A stretch of 16,307 bases of DNA from contig NZ_DIGV01000044.1 in assembly GCF_002419815.1 (NCBI RefSeq), positions 1-16,307 on the forward strand, in the 5' to 3' direction. The DNA is from Brevundimonas sp. UBA5713 (GTDB taxonomy: Bacteria > Pseudomonadota > Alphaproteobacteria > Caulobacterales > Caulobacteraceae). The position numbers and the translations under genes are program-made. Positions 1 through 7,079 of this stretch are shown piece after piece; the stretch's first letter is position 1; the number at the start of each line of letters is the position of its first letter. The notes beneath the pieces were generated by a model, which saw nothing but the letters and a program-made list of their open reading frames with translations, was not told the origin of the DNA and did not search any database.

Positions 1-579
1 GCCGCCAACTCGAGCGTGCCGGTCATCAATGGTCTTTCCGATGACCTGCACCCTTGCCAGCTGATGGCCGACATGCAGACCTACCACGAACACCGCGGCA
101 GCATTGCCGGCAAGACGGTGGCCTGGATCGGCGACGGTAACAACATGTGCAACACCTATATAGAAGCGGCCATCCAGTTCGACTTCCGGCTGAAGGTCGC
201 CTGCCCCGAAGGTTACGAACCCGACGCCGAGCTGCTGGCACGCGCCGGCGAGCGTGTGCAGGTGCTGCGCGACCCACGCGAGGCAGCGGCGGGCGCCAAC
301 CTGATCAGCACCGACGTCTGGGCATCCATGGGCCAGGAAGATGAAGTGGCCGCGCGTCTGGCCACCTTCCGCCCCTATCAGGTAAACCGCGCGCTGCTCG
401 ACTGCGCCGCCGCGGACGTGCTGTTCATGCACTGCCTGCCGGCCCACCGTGGCGAGGAAATCAGTCACGATCTGCTCGATGATCCCCGCTCGGTCGCCTG
501 GGATCAGGCCGAGAACCGCCTGCACGTGCAGAAGGCACTGCTGGAGTTTCTTGTCGAGCCGGCCTATCACCACGCATGA
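1..579 (+). CDS. argF: Ornithine carbamoyltransferase, anabolic (3' part; start lies before the window)
   Basis: This is the C-terminal 192 residues of ornithine carbamoyltransferase, the cytoplasmic enzyme that makes citrulline from ornithine and carbamoyl phosphate in arginine synthesis. The frame is open from base 1. Visible family motifs are HPCQ (visible residues 17-20, carbamoyl-phosphate side), WIGDGNN (ornithine-domain Rossmann turn), DVWASMGQE, and FMHCLPAHRG, whose HCLP carries the ornithine-binding cysteine. The end QAENRLHVQKALLEFL is the usual C-terminal helix. The family is about 300 residues long, so roughly 110 residues, including the STRT carbamoyl-phosphate loop, lie upstream of the window. 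The TGA stop overlaps the ATG of the next gene as ATGA (576-579), which implies translational coupling. The short form with this downstream partner fits anabolic ArgF rather than catabolic ArcB. The identification is firm; the anabolic assignment is likely. Confidence 0.95.
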   Translation, partial: AANSSVPVINGLSDDLHPCQLMADMQTYHEHRGSIAGKTVAWIGDGNNMCNTYIEAAIQFDFRLKVACPEGYEPDAELLARAGERVQVLRDPREAAAGANLISTDVWASMGQEDEVAARLATFRPYQVNRALLDCAAADVLFMHCLPAHRGEEISHDLLDDPRSVAWDQAENRLHVQKALLEFLVEPAYHHA

Positions 580-1673
580 AACCTGAACTGCCGCTGCTAC
601 AACTGCGCGACCTGGCCTGCGGCTATGGTGAGCAGAGCATCGTTCAGCATCTCAACCTGCACCTGAATCGCGGCGACATCGGCTGCCTGTTGGGCCCATC
701 CGGCTGCGGCAAGACCACCACGCTGCGCGCCATCGCCGGCTTCGAGCCCGTGCACCAGGGCGAGATCCAGCTAGCCGACACCGTCATTTCCCGTGCCGGC
801 TTCACCCTGGCGCCGGAGAGGCGCCGCATCGGCATGGTGTTTCAGGATTACGCGCTGTTTCCGCACCTTACCGTGGCGGAGAACATTGCTTTCGGTATCC
901 GCAAACAGCCCGATTGCGTGCGCATCGTCGACGAAATGCTCGAGCTGGTACACCTGAGCGCGCTCGGCAAGCGCTATCCCCACGAGCTCTCCGGCGGTCA
1001 GCAGCAGCGTGTGGCGCTGGCCCGGGCACTGGCGCCGGAACCGGCCTTGCTGCTGCTCGACGAGCCCTTCTCCAACCTCGATGTAGAGCTTCGCCGGCGC
1101 CTCAGCCACGAGGTGCGCGAGATCCTCAAGGCGCGCAAGACCAGCGCCATTCTGGTCACCCATGACCAAGAAGAAGCGTTCGCCGTCAGCGATCAGGTCG
1201 GCGTGTTCAAGGATGGTCGACTGGAGCAGTGGGACACGCCGTTCAACCTCTACCACGAACCGCTGACGCCCTTCGTCGCCAGCTTCATCGGCCAGGGTTA
1301 TTTCATTCGCGGGCAACTGCTCGACCCGGAAACCGTGCAGACCGAGCTCGGTCCTATTCGCGGCAACCGTGCCTACAACTGGCCAAGCGGAAGCTCGGTG
1401 GACGTACTGCTGCGCCCGGATGACATCGTCTACCGCCCGGACAGCCCGTTGCGTGCACTGATCGTCGGCAAGACCTTCCTCGGCGCGTCCACGCTATACC
1501 GACTGCAACTGCCCACCGGCAACCAGCTGGTGGCGATCTTCACCAGCCATGCCGACTACCCCACCGGACAGGAAGTCGGCATCGCCATCGCCGCCGACCA
1601 TCTCGTCATCTTTCCGGCGCAGGGCAGCGTTGCCGCCCACGAAACGCTGCAGCCGACAACGGCGGCGCGCTAA
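576..1673 (+). CDS. ABC transporter ATP-binding protein, FbpC/ferric-iron type, solo
   Basis: A 365-residue ABC ATPase with all catalytic motifs: Walker A GPSGCGKTT (40-48), Q-loop Q90 in VFQDYALFPH, signature LSGGQQQR (138-145), Walker B LLLLDEP (158-164), D-loop SNLD and switch histidine H196 in VTHD. After about residue 235 comes a C-terminal regulatory region of TOBE type, as in FbpC/PotA-like ATPases of about 350 residues. GPSGCGKTTTLRAIAGFE is typical of ferric-iron (FbpC) ATPases, so Fe(III) import is the best guess, but spermidine- or sulfate-type relatives share this architecture. No permease or binding protein for it is present, so it must work with partners encoded elsewhere. It starts inside argF (ATGA overlap) and ends in a 3-base convergent overlap with tadA. 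The argF-ATPase pair resembles PA3537-PA3538 of P. aeruginosa (from memory). Confidence 0.85.
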   Translation: MKPELPLLQLRDLACGYGEQSIVQHLNLHLNRGDIGCLLGPSGCGKTTTLRAIAGFEPVHQGEIQLADTVISRAGFTLAPERRRIGMVFQDYALFPHLTVAENIAFGIRKQPDCVRIVDEMLELVHLSALGKRYPHELSGGQQQRVALARALAPEPALLLLDEPFSNLDVELRRRLSHEVREILKARKTSAILVTHDQEEAFAVSDQVGVFKDGRLEQWDTPFNLYHEPLTPFVASFIGQGYFIRGQLLDPETVQTELGPIRGNRAYNWPSGSSVDVLLRPDDIVYRPDSPLRALIVGKTFLGASTLYRLQLPTGNQLVAIFTSHADYPTGQEVGIAIAADHLVIFPAQGSVAAHETLQPTTAAR

Positions 1674-2152
1674 CCCTTCTGCCGGCGCTGGCGAAAGAAC
1701 TCGCTGAGCACCGTCCCGCACTCCTCGGCCAGCACGCCACCTTCGACCAGTACCCGGTGGTTGAGAAAGCCCTGATCGAAGAACTGACCACGACTGACAA
1801 CCACGCCGGCCTTCGGCTCGGTGGCACCATAGACGACTCGCTGAACGCGCGAATGCACGATCAGCCCGGCGCACATGCTGCACGGCTCGAGCGTCACGTA
1901 GAGCGTACTACCGGGTAGCCGATAGTTCTGCAGCGCCTGCGCGGCAGCACGTATGGCGACCATCTCTGCATGGGCACTGGGGTCGTGGCGCGAAATCGGG
2001 CAATTGAAGCCGCGCCCGACGATCTGCCCCTCATGCACCAGCACAGCCCCCACCGGCACTTCGCCCAATGCGGCACCCTGCGCTGCCAGCGCCAGTGCTT
2101 CGCGCATGAACCGCTCGTCCTGGCTGCGATCGATGATCAGCGGTTTCCTCAC
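1670..2152 (-). CDS. tadA: tRNA-specific adenosine deaminase (A34 to inosine)
   Basis: A 160-residue protein of the cytidine/deoxycytidylate deaminase fold that deaminates the wobble adenosine of tRNA-Arg(ACG) to inosine, an essential decoding step in most bacteria. The zinc site is clear: HAE at 61-63 (H61 ligand, E63 proton shuttle) and PCSMC at 90-94 (C91, C94 ligands). The stretch from PVGAVLVHEG to FLNHRVLVEGGVLAEECGTVLSEFF matches TadA along its length. The start chosen is a GTG at 2152-2150 with a purine-rich AGGG upstream on the reverse strand. The next in-frame ATG is codon 16 and would remove part of helix 1. It begins 19 bases after the multicopper oxidase stop, so the two probably share a transcript. 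Its TAG stop overlaps the TAA of the converging ABC ATPase, so any terminator would lie inside that gene. Confidence 0.95.
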   Translation of the reverse strand: MRKPLIIDRSQDERFMREALALAAQGAALGEVPVGAVLVHEGQIVGRGFNCPISRHDPSAHAEMVAIRAAAQALQNYRLPGSTLYVTLEPCSMCAGLIVHSRVQRVVYGATEPKAGVVVSRGQFFDQGFLNHRVLVEGGVLAEECGTVLSEFFRQRRQKG

Positions 2153-2171
2153 GACTGCGCCCTACCCTGTT

Positions 2172-3542
2172 TCATACCACCTCGATTGCCGCCATCAGTC
2201 CGGTTTCCATATGGTCGATGACATGGCAGTGGAACATCCAGGTGCCCGGATTATCGGCGACCAGCGCGATGCGTGCCGTCTCGTTCTTGCCCAGCAGGTA
2301 GGTGTCAGTGAACCAGGGGTCGATCTTGCGTCGGTTGGACGAGATCACCTGGAAGGTCATGCCGTGCAGGTGGATCGGATGCTGATACTGACTGAGATTG
2401 CGCAGCTCGAAGATGTAATGGCCATTCTTTTTCAGCGTCGCGATCGGCCGTTCGGCGCAGCTCTTGTCGTTGATGTCCCACGCCTGGCCGTTGATCTGCC
2501 AGAATGTGTAGGCCGCCCCCTGCTCGACATCTGCCGACAGATGGCCGGCCCACTCGAAATTGAAGCGCAGCGTCTCGGCCCGCTGCAGGTCCGGCACCGC
2601 GACCGGGTTGGCCGGCAGCGCCGGCGGCCAGTCGCCAGCGGTTTCGTCATGGGCCACCGCGCGCAGCGTTGCCAGCCGCAACGGGCCGTTGCGCAAGGAC
2701 AGCTCGGTGCCCGCCTGTGGCACCTTGAGCGCGAGGTCGATGCGCATGCCCGGGCCGAGCCAGTATTCCTTGCCCAGCGGACGCGGCGCTACCGGATGGC
2801 CGTCGAGGGCATAGACGCGCGCGTCGCCGCCCGGCAGGTTCAATCGATAGGTCAGCGTATTGTCGAGATTGAGCACGCGCAGCCGTACGACCTGCCCGGC
2901 CGGCAGATCCAGCAACGGGGCATGTCTGCCATTGACCGTCGACAGCACCCCAGGTGTGCCTCCGCGGGCCGCCTCGCGGGGCACGCTGAACTCGGTGAAG
3001 GCGCCCTGCTTGTCGATGTGCCAGCTCTTCAGATTGAGCGTGCGCTCGTGATGGAAGCCGCTCGGCTCACGCTCCTCTACGATCAGCGGGCCGACCAGCC
3101 CGCGTCCCAGCTGCGCGGCGCTGGTGGTGTGCGGGTGATACCAGAAGCTGCCGGCGTCGTGCAGCTGGAAGCGATAGTCGAAGAATTCGCCGGGCAGCAC
3201 CGGCAGCTGCGACACATAGGGCACGCCGTCCATTTCCAGTGGCAGACGGATGCCGTGCCAGTGGATGGTGGTGGCCTCCGGCAGCTGATTGATGAAGCGC
3301 ACACGCAACCAGTCGCCCTGGCGGCCGCGCAGCTCCAGCCCGGGCGCCTGCCCGCCATAGGCCCACGCCGGCGTAACGTGACCGGGCACCAGCTCGACAT
3401 CCAGCGGCGCGGCGATCAACTCGTAATCATGGGTGGTGACATCGACCGGGCGACCGAGCCAGTAGCGCACGCCACTGCCGGCCAGACCGACAACACCGAG
3501 GCCGGCCAGGCCAGCGAGCACTTGTCTACGGGTAAAACGCAT
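2172..3542 (-). CDS. Multicopper oxidase, Tat-exported, laccase/CueO-like
   Basis: A 456-residue three-cupredoxin-domain oxidase, likely periplasmic. The N-terminus TRRQVLAGLAGLGVVGLAGSG carries a twin-arginine pair (R5-R6) followed by a hydrophobic stretch, a Tat signal suited to export of a folded copper protein. All copper motifs are present: HWHG (94-97), HPH (136-138), HPIHLHG (388-394) and HCHVIDH (438-444), giving the trinuclear centre and the type 1 copper ligands H388, C439 and H444. The type 1 axial position, five residues after H444, is Leu449 where CueO has Met. No methionine-rich insert is seen, so cuprous oxidase activity is not indicated by a Met segment. The ATG at 3542 was chosen for the Tat signal and an AGGAG-like site upstream. 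Its leader contains a small hairpin (3600-3615, five-base stem). It probably corresponds to PA3768, called a metallo-oxidoreductase in P. aeruginosa (from memory). The physiological substrate is unknown. Confidence 0.9.
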   Translation of the reverse strand: MRFTRRQVLAGLAGLGVVGLAGSGVRYWLGRPVDVTTHDYELIAAPLDVELVPGHVTPAWAYGGQAPGLELRGRQGDWLRVRFINQLPEATTIHWHGIRLPLEMDGVPYVSQLPVLPGEFFDYRFQLHDAGSFWYHPHTTSAAQLGRGLVGPLIVEEREPSGFHHERTLNLKSWHIDKQGAFTEFSVPREAARGGTPGVLSTVNGRHAPLLDLPAGQVVRLRVLNLDNTLTYRLNLPGGDARVYALDGHPVAPRPLGKEYWLGPGMRIDLALKVPQAGTELSLRNGPLRLATLRAVAHDETAGDWPPALPANPVAVPDLQRAETLRFNFEWAGHLSADVEQGAAYTFWQINGQAWDINDKSCAERPIATLKKNGHYIFELRNLSQYQHPIHLHGMTFQVISSNRRKIDPWFTDTYLLGKNETARIALVADNPGTWMFHCHVIDHMETGLMAAIEVV

Positions 3543-3718
3543 GAGAAAACCTGCTCCTGCACGACAAAGATGGCTCATCAGGGCGTCGAAAATTGAGCGC
3601 CTCGTCTGCGCGAGGTCGCGAGCACGAAACGAAACGGCCACACGATGGCTTCGCCCGGTTCGATGGCGCGCAAGGTTAGCGGAATACACCCACAGCGGCC
3701 ATAGCGCTGCCTTGGGCG

Positions 3719-4639
3719 TCACCCTGCCGTCTCGGCAGCCCCGCCTTGCATTCTTTCTTCAAGGAACATCGCTTGTAGCAAAGTCGCGAAGCGCGAACCC
3801 AGATTGTTCTGCGGTCGATGATCGGCGTACAGCAGATAGCTGGTGAAACTGAAATCGGCAGCGAACGGACGCACCTCGATGCCCGCATGTAGGTAGCCCT
3901 GCGCCACCAGGGGGCTGACGATACTCACCCCGAGCCCAGTACCGACCATGGCGCAGATGATCGCAGCATAGGGCGCCTCGAGGCTTAGCTTGCGACGATC
4001 CCCATGCTGCAGAAACAGCCGATCGATGCGGCGCCGAGTGCCGTCGTCGTGCGCCAGCGAGACGAACTCCTCCCCGGCGAGATCATCGATCCCGACGCGC
4101 TCCAACGCCGCTAGGCGATGCCCTTTGGGGAAGATGCACACCGCAGGCAAGTCGCCGATCAGACGTGCCCGCACCCCAGGGGTTTCCTCACCGATGAACG
4201 ACACTAGGCCGAAATCGCAGAACTGCGAAGCGACCCAGCGCGCTACCGTCGTCGAGTCGCTGGTATGCAGCGAGATTGCGACCTGCTCATGACCTTCGCG
4301 AAAGCGCTGGATGGCCCGTGGCAGCACGGAAAGGGACAGCGACGGCACGGCGCCTATGCGTATCCGCCCGGTGCCGAGCTGGCGAATGTGCCGCGCCGAG
4401 TGCTCAAGGTTGCGCAGGCCGATGAACGCTCTGTCCACTTCGTTGAAGAATGCCGTGCCCTCATCGGTTGGGACCAGCCGGCTGCCTATTCGCTCGAACA
4501 GGGAAAAACCGTTGAGGCGCTCCAGTTGCGCGATCAACCGGCTGATATTGGGCTGTGACGTATGCAGCGCTTCGGCCGCAGCGGTCATGGAGCCGGACAG
4601 CATCACGGCCCGGAAGGCTTCCACCTGCTTGAAGTTCAC
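3719..4639 (-). CDS. LysR-family transcriptional regulator, OccR/NocR-like
   Basis: A 306-residue LysR-type regulator of normal length. Residues 1-60 form the winged helix-turn-helix (FKQVEAFRAVMLSGSMTAAA, then TSQPNISRLIAQLE), followed by the linker helix and a type 2 periplasmic-binding-like effector domain (about 90-295). The phrase QVEAFRAVM-x-G-x-MTAAAE is how the OccR/NocR opine-catabolism regulators begin, so an amino-acid-derived inducer is plausible; that similarity is from memory. The start is GTG (4639-4637) with GGGGA just upstream on the reverse strand. The nearby ATGs are out of frame or run straight into a stop. It is divergent from the six-gene transporter/lyase operon across 207 bases that hold a LysR-type palindrome, so it very likely activates that operon. 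The palindrome also sits just before its own start codon, which suggests self-repression. Its stop is 176 bases from the multicopper oxidase start. Confidence 0.92.
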   Translation of the reverse strand: MNFKQVEAFRAVMLSGSMTAAAEALHTSQPNISRLIAQLERLNGFSLFERIGSRLVPTDEGTAFFNEVDRAFIGLRNLEHSARHIRQLGTGRIRIGAVPSLSLSVLPRAIQRFREGHEQVAISLHTSDSTTVARWVASQFCDFGLVSFIGEETPGVRARLIGDLPAVCIFPKGHRLAALERVGIDDLAGEEFVSLAHDDGTRRRIDRLFLQHGDRRKLSLEAPYAAIICAMVGTGLGVSIVSPLVAQGYLHAGIEVRPFAADFSFTSYLLYADHRPQNNLGSRFATLLQAMFLEERMQGGAAETAG

Positions 4640-4646
4640 GGCATCC

Positions 4647-4665
4647 CCATATCATTTATGCATGG
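4647..4665. promoter_or_regulatory. Candidate LysR-type operator, CCAT-N11-ATGG (T-N11-A)
   Basis: An inverted repeat CCAT (4647-4650), 11 bases, then ATGG (4662-4665) contains the canonical LysR-family T-N11-A motif. Inside it CATA-N5-TATG (4648-4660) forms a second nested dyad. Its centre (4656) is about 64 bases before the transcription start predicted for the binding-protein gene, the usual position of the recognition site of LysR activators. A weaker CAT-N8-ATG element (4682-4695) overlaps the -35 box, where an activation site is expected. The site lies 8 bases before the GTG of the regulator gene, so occupancy could also limit its own expression. Confidence 0.5.
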
Positions 4666-4684
4666 ACACGTGGCGTATTGGCAT

Positions 4685-4713
4685 TTGTCAGTATGAGCCA
4701 TTCCCTTTAAAAC
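4685..4713 (+). promoter_or_regulatory. Candidate sigma70 promoter of the transporter/lyase operon
   Basis: TTGTCA (4685-4690, five of six consensus bases) and TAAAAC (4708-4713, four of six) are separated by exactly 17 bases, predicting a start near 4720 and a leader of about 127 bases. The imperfect -10 box fits a promoter that needs an activator. Confidence 0.4.
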
Positions 4714-4740
4714 TTCAGCCAAGGCCCGCGCCAATGTGAT

Positions 4741-4774
4741 CGGAACGCACGGCGAGGCTCATATCAACGTTCCG
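4741..4774 (+). other. Inverted repeat in the operon leader
   Basis: CGGAACG (4741-4747) and CGTTCCG (4768-4774) are perfect complements separated by 20 bases and lie in the predicted 5' leader of the binding-protein gene. The octamer GTTCCGCT recurs at 4769-4776 and 4793-4800. There is no run of T after it, so it is not an obvious terminator. It could be a leader hairpin or a second protein-binding site. Confidence 0.35.
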
Positions 4775-4846
4775 CTACTCCTAACTGCCATGGTTCCGCT
4801 CGAGCTCAGGCTCACCCATTGCGATAACAAAAAACAGGAGACACCT

Positions 4847-5689
4847 ATGCCATCGTTCCCCACGCTTCAGCTCGCCCTTGTGGTCGTCACTTCGCTCGGA
4901 TTCGCCGCCCATTCGGTGGCCGCTGAGGGCATGCCGCCCGTGCCGTCATCCATCAGCAAACAGGACAAGTTGCGCGCAGGCGTGCGCTGTGACCAACCAC
5001 CTTACGGCTACCAGGACAACAACGGCAACTTCGCCGGAGTCGAGGTGGAAATGTCCCGGCAGATCGCCGAATGGGCGCTCGGCTCCAAGGACAAGGTAAC
5101 CTTTACCTGCGTTACCGCGGAGAACCGCGTGCCTCAGCTGCTCGGCCACAAGGTCGACCTGTTGATCGCCACTCTGGGTGTTACCCCGGAGCGCCAGCGC
5201 GTGATCGCCTTCACCCAGCCCTATCGCTGGGGTGCTAGTGACGTATTGGTCCGCAAGGACAGCGGCATCGAAAAGATCGACGACCTCAAGGGCAAGACCC
5301 TGGCAACACTCAAGGGCTCGGTGCAGGCCAAGTGGTTCGAAGAGCGTATGCCAGAAGTAAAGACCCTGCGCCTGAACAGTGCCGCCGATGCGCTGCAGAG
5401 CTTCCGACAGGGCCGCGCCGACGCTTACACCCACGACGCCGCGACCCTGGTAGTGGTGACCGGCAATGACGATTCGCTGCGCTTGGTCCAGGAGCCGTTC
5501 CAGATCTCCGACGCCGCCATCGGCCTGCGCAAGGGCGAGGACGAATGGCAAACCTACCTTTCCACCGCCGTCGAGCGCATGCACGAGGAGCGGCTCTTCC
5601 GCCCGTGGATCGAGCAATACGTCCCGGAAGCCATCCGCGGCTACTACCTGAGCGTGTTCGAGCAGCCCAAGCCCGAAGAATCCCACTGA
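4847..5689 (+). CDS. ABC transporter periplasmic substrate-binding protein, polar amino acid family (SBP_bac_3)
   Basis: A 280-residue binding protein that would capture the operon's substrate in the periplasm and deliver it to the two permeases. The hydrophobic N-terminus ends at a likely signal peptidase I site, SVAA/EG, after residue 26; its n-region unusually lacks any Lys or Arg. The mature protein has the family pattern: LRAGVRCDQPPYGYQDNNGNF, EMSRQIAEWAL, then NRVPQLLGHKVDLLIATLGVTPERQRVIAFTQPY (about 93-126) and DDLKGKTLATLKGS. Two cysteines (C48, C88) could form a disulfide. The ATG at 4847 is preceded by AGGAG (4836-4840) at ideal spacing, better than the in-frame starts upstream at 4736 or 4790. 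It is the first gene of the operon, 13 bases before the first permease. Family members bind Arg, Lys, His, Gln, Glu, cystine or opines; the ligand here cannot be read from sequence. Confidence 0.9.
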   Translation: MPSFPTLQLALVVVTSLGFAAHSVAAEGMPPVPSSISKQDKLRAGVRCDQPPYGYQDNNGNFAGVEVEMSRQIAEWALGSKDKVTFTCVTAENRVPQLLGHKVDLLIATLGVTPERQRVIAFTQPYRWGASDVLVRKDSGIEKIDDLKGKTLATLKGSVQAKWFEERMPEVKTLRLNSAADALQSFRQGRADAYTHDAATLVVVTGNDDSLRLVQEPFQISDAAIGLRKGEDEWQTYLSTAVERMHEERLFRPWIEQYVPEAIRGYYLSVFEQPKPEESH

Positions 5690-5702
5690 TCGGCGGTTTC
5701 CC

Positions 5703-6365
5703 ATGAGCTTCGATTTCGACTACCTGCTCACGCAGTGGCCTGCCCTGCTCGACGGGTTATGGATGACCCTCCAGGTTTCGGCACTGAGCATCGTCCTGTC
5801 GCTGCTGATCGGCGTGCTGGGTGCCGGCGTTAGGCTGTTCAAGCTGCCAGTGCTGTCACAACTGGTGGTGCTCTATGTCGAGCTGATCCGCAACACGCCG
5901 ATTCTGGTACAGCTGTTCTTCATCTTCTACGGCCTGCCTGCCGTGGGCATGAAGCTGTCGCTGTACTGGTCGGGCGTGCTCTGCCTGTCACTCTGGGCGG
6001 GCGCCTACCAGATCGAGAATCTGCGCGGGGGCCTGGCCACAATCGACAAGGGACTGCGGGAGGCCGGGATGGCGCTCAACCTGCAGTCGCGGCAGTTCTT
6101 CCGCCTGATCGCGGTGCCCATCGCGTTTCGCATCAGCCTGCCGGCCATGCTCAACACGGCCATCTCGCTACTGAAGAACTCGGCATACCTGCAGACCATC
6201 GGACTGGCCGAGCTGACCTTCGTCGCGGTGGACCGTATCGCCACGGATTTCCGCGCCATCGAGATGTTCGCAGCCATCTGCGTGATCTACCTCGCTCTGG
6301 TGGCGGTCCTAGCGCTGCTCGCGGGACGCCTCGAAGCACGCCTGCAACGCCCCTTCCAACAATGA
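5703..6365 (+). CDS. ABC transporter permease, HisM/GlnP family (first of a pair)
   Basis: A 220-residue inner-membrane permease. Hydrophobic stretches at about 13-45, 50-75, 83-105 and 185-212 give the multi-span layout usual for amino-acid permeases. RNTPILVQLFFIFYGLP (about 63-79) is a family hallmark. The ATPase-docking EAA loop is visible as EAGMALNLQSRQFFRLIAVP. With the following gene it should form the heterodimeric channel, as HisQ/HisM or OccQ/OccM do. The ATG at 5703 follows the binding-protein stop by 13 bases with only a weak GGCGG site, so translational coupling is likely. It ends 7 bases before the second permease. Confidence 0.92.
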   Translation: MSFDFDYLLTQWPALLDGLWMTLQVSALSIVLSLLIGVLGAGVRLFKLPVLSQLVVLYVELIRNTPILVQLFFIFYGLPAVGMKLSLYWSGVLCLSLWAGAYQIENLRGGLATIDKGLREAGMALNLQSRQFFRLIAVPIAFRISLPAMLNTAISLLKNSAYLQTIGLAELTFVAVDRIATDFRAIEMFAAICVIYLALVAVLALLAGRLEARLQRPFQQ

Positions 6366-6372
6366 GGCCGCC

Positions 6373-7059
6373 ATGGAATTCGTGATCGAGAACTGGGGGT
6401 TCATTTCCAAGGGCCTGCTCATGACCCTGAAGCTGGCACTGGTGATTCTGATGTTCACCACGCTGATTTCAGTCGTGCTCGGCACCTTGGCCACGGTGAA
6501 GAACCGCCCGCTAAGCTGGGCGATCCACGGTTACGTAGAGCTGTTCCGCTCGATACCGCTGATCGTCAACGTGTTCTTCATTTTCTTCGGCGCGCCGTTG
6601 TTGGGGATCAACCTTAGCCCCTTCGCCGCGGTGACCCTTGGCCTGACCTTGTGGGGCAGCGCCAACGGCATAGAAATCGTGCGCGGCGGCCTGCTCTCGG
6701 TGCCGCGGCACCAGTGGAAGAGCGCCTGGGCGCTCGGCCTGCGGCCCTGGCACATCTATGTGTACATCGTCGTGCCGCAGTCGCTCAAGGCGATCCTGCC
6801 GGCTTATACCGGCCTGCTGACCCTGCTGGTGCAGGCCACGTCACTGGGTGCGCTGGTCGGTGTCAGCGAGTTCCTCAAGGTCGGCCAGATCATCGTCGAG
6901 CGCAGCACCATGATGGGGGGCGTGAACCCCGCCTTCACGGTGTATAGCGTGGTCCTGCTCGTCTACTTCGTCATTTGCAGCGCGCTGACCTGGCTCAGCC
7001 GCTACCTCGAACGTCGCCTGGGCCGCAATGCGTCCCGACTCGGCCAACCTCAGCCCTGA
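6373..7059 (+). CDS. ABC transporter permease, HisM/GlnP family (second of a pair)
   Basis: A 228-residue inner-membrane permease paired with the upstream one. FRSIPLIVNVFFIFFGAPLLGI (about 56-77) corresponds to the RNTPxLVQL hallmark of the first permease. The EAA loop reads SAWALGLRPWHIYVYIVVPQ, with Ser instead of Glu at the first EAA position. Hydrophobic spans occur at about 13-42, 53-78, 82-100 and 190-212. GAGG lies a few bases before the ATG at 6373. The TGA at 7057-7059 overlaps an ATG at 7059 that is in frame with the lyase, but the better lyase start is 20 bases further on. The short basic tail after residue 212 is cytoplasmic. Confidence 0.92.
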   Translation: MEFVIENWGFISKGLLMTLKLALVILMFTTLISVVLGTLATVKNRPLSWAIHGYVELFRSIPLIVNVFFIFFGAPLLGINLSPFAAVTLGLTLWGSANGIEIVRGGLLSVPRHQWKSAWALGLRPWHIYVYIVVPQSLKAILPAYTGLLTLLVQATSLGALVGVSEFLKVGQIIVERSTMMGGVNPAFTVYSVVLLVYFVICSALTWLSRYLERRLGRNASRLGQPQP

Positions 7060-7079
7060 TGTCCAGAAGGCCTATTCCC

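Noticed and set aside
1953..3596. A 547-codon open frame on the plus strand opposite the multicopper oxidase and tadA
   Set aside because: It is a GC-rich shadow; the reverse strand encodes complete copper and zinc motifs, and the plus-strand product resembles nothing.
3600..3615. Regulatory hairpin (CCTCG/CGAGG) before the multicopper oxidase as a copper-responsive element
   Set aside because: The stem is only five pairs, and no CueR- or CopR-like box could be recognised nearby.
3543..3722. N-terminal extension of the multicopper oxidase
   Set aside because: The extra 60 residues precede a good Tat signal and overlap the end of the LysR gene.
4736..4846. N-terminal extension of the binding protein from GTG 4736 or ATG 4790
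   Set aside because: There is no ribosome site before either, whereas AGGAG is ideally placed for 4847, which also starts the signal peptide.
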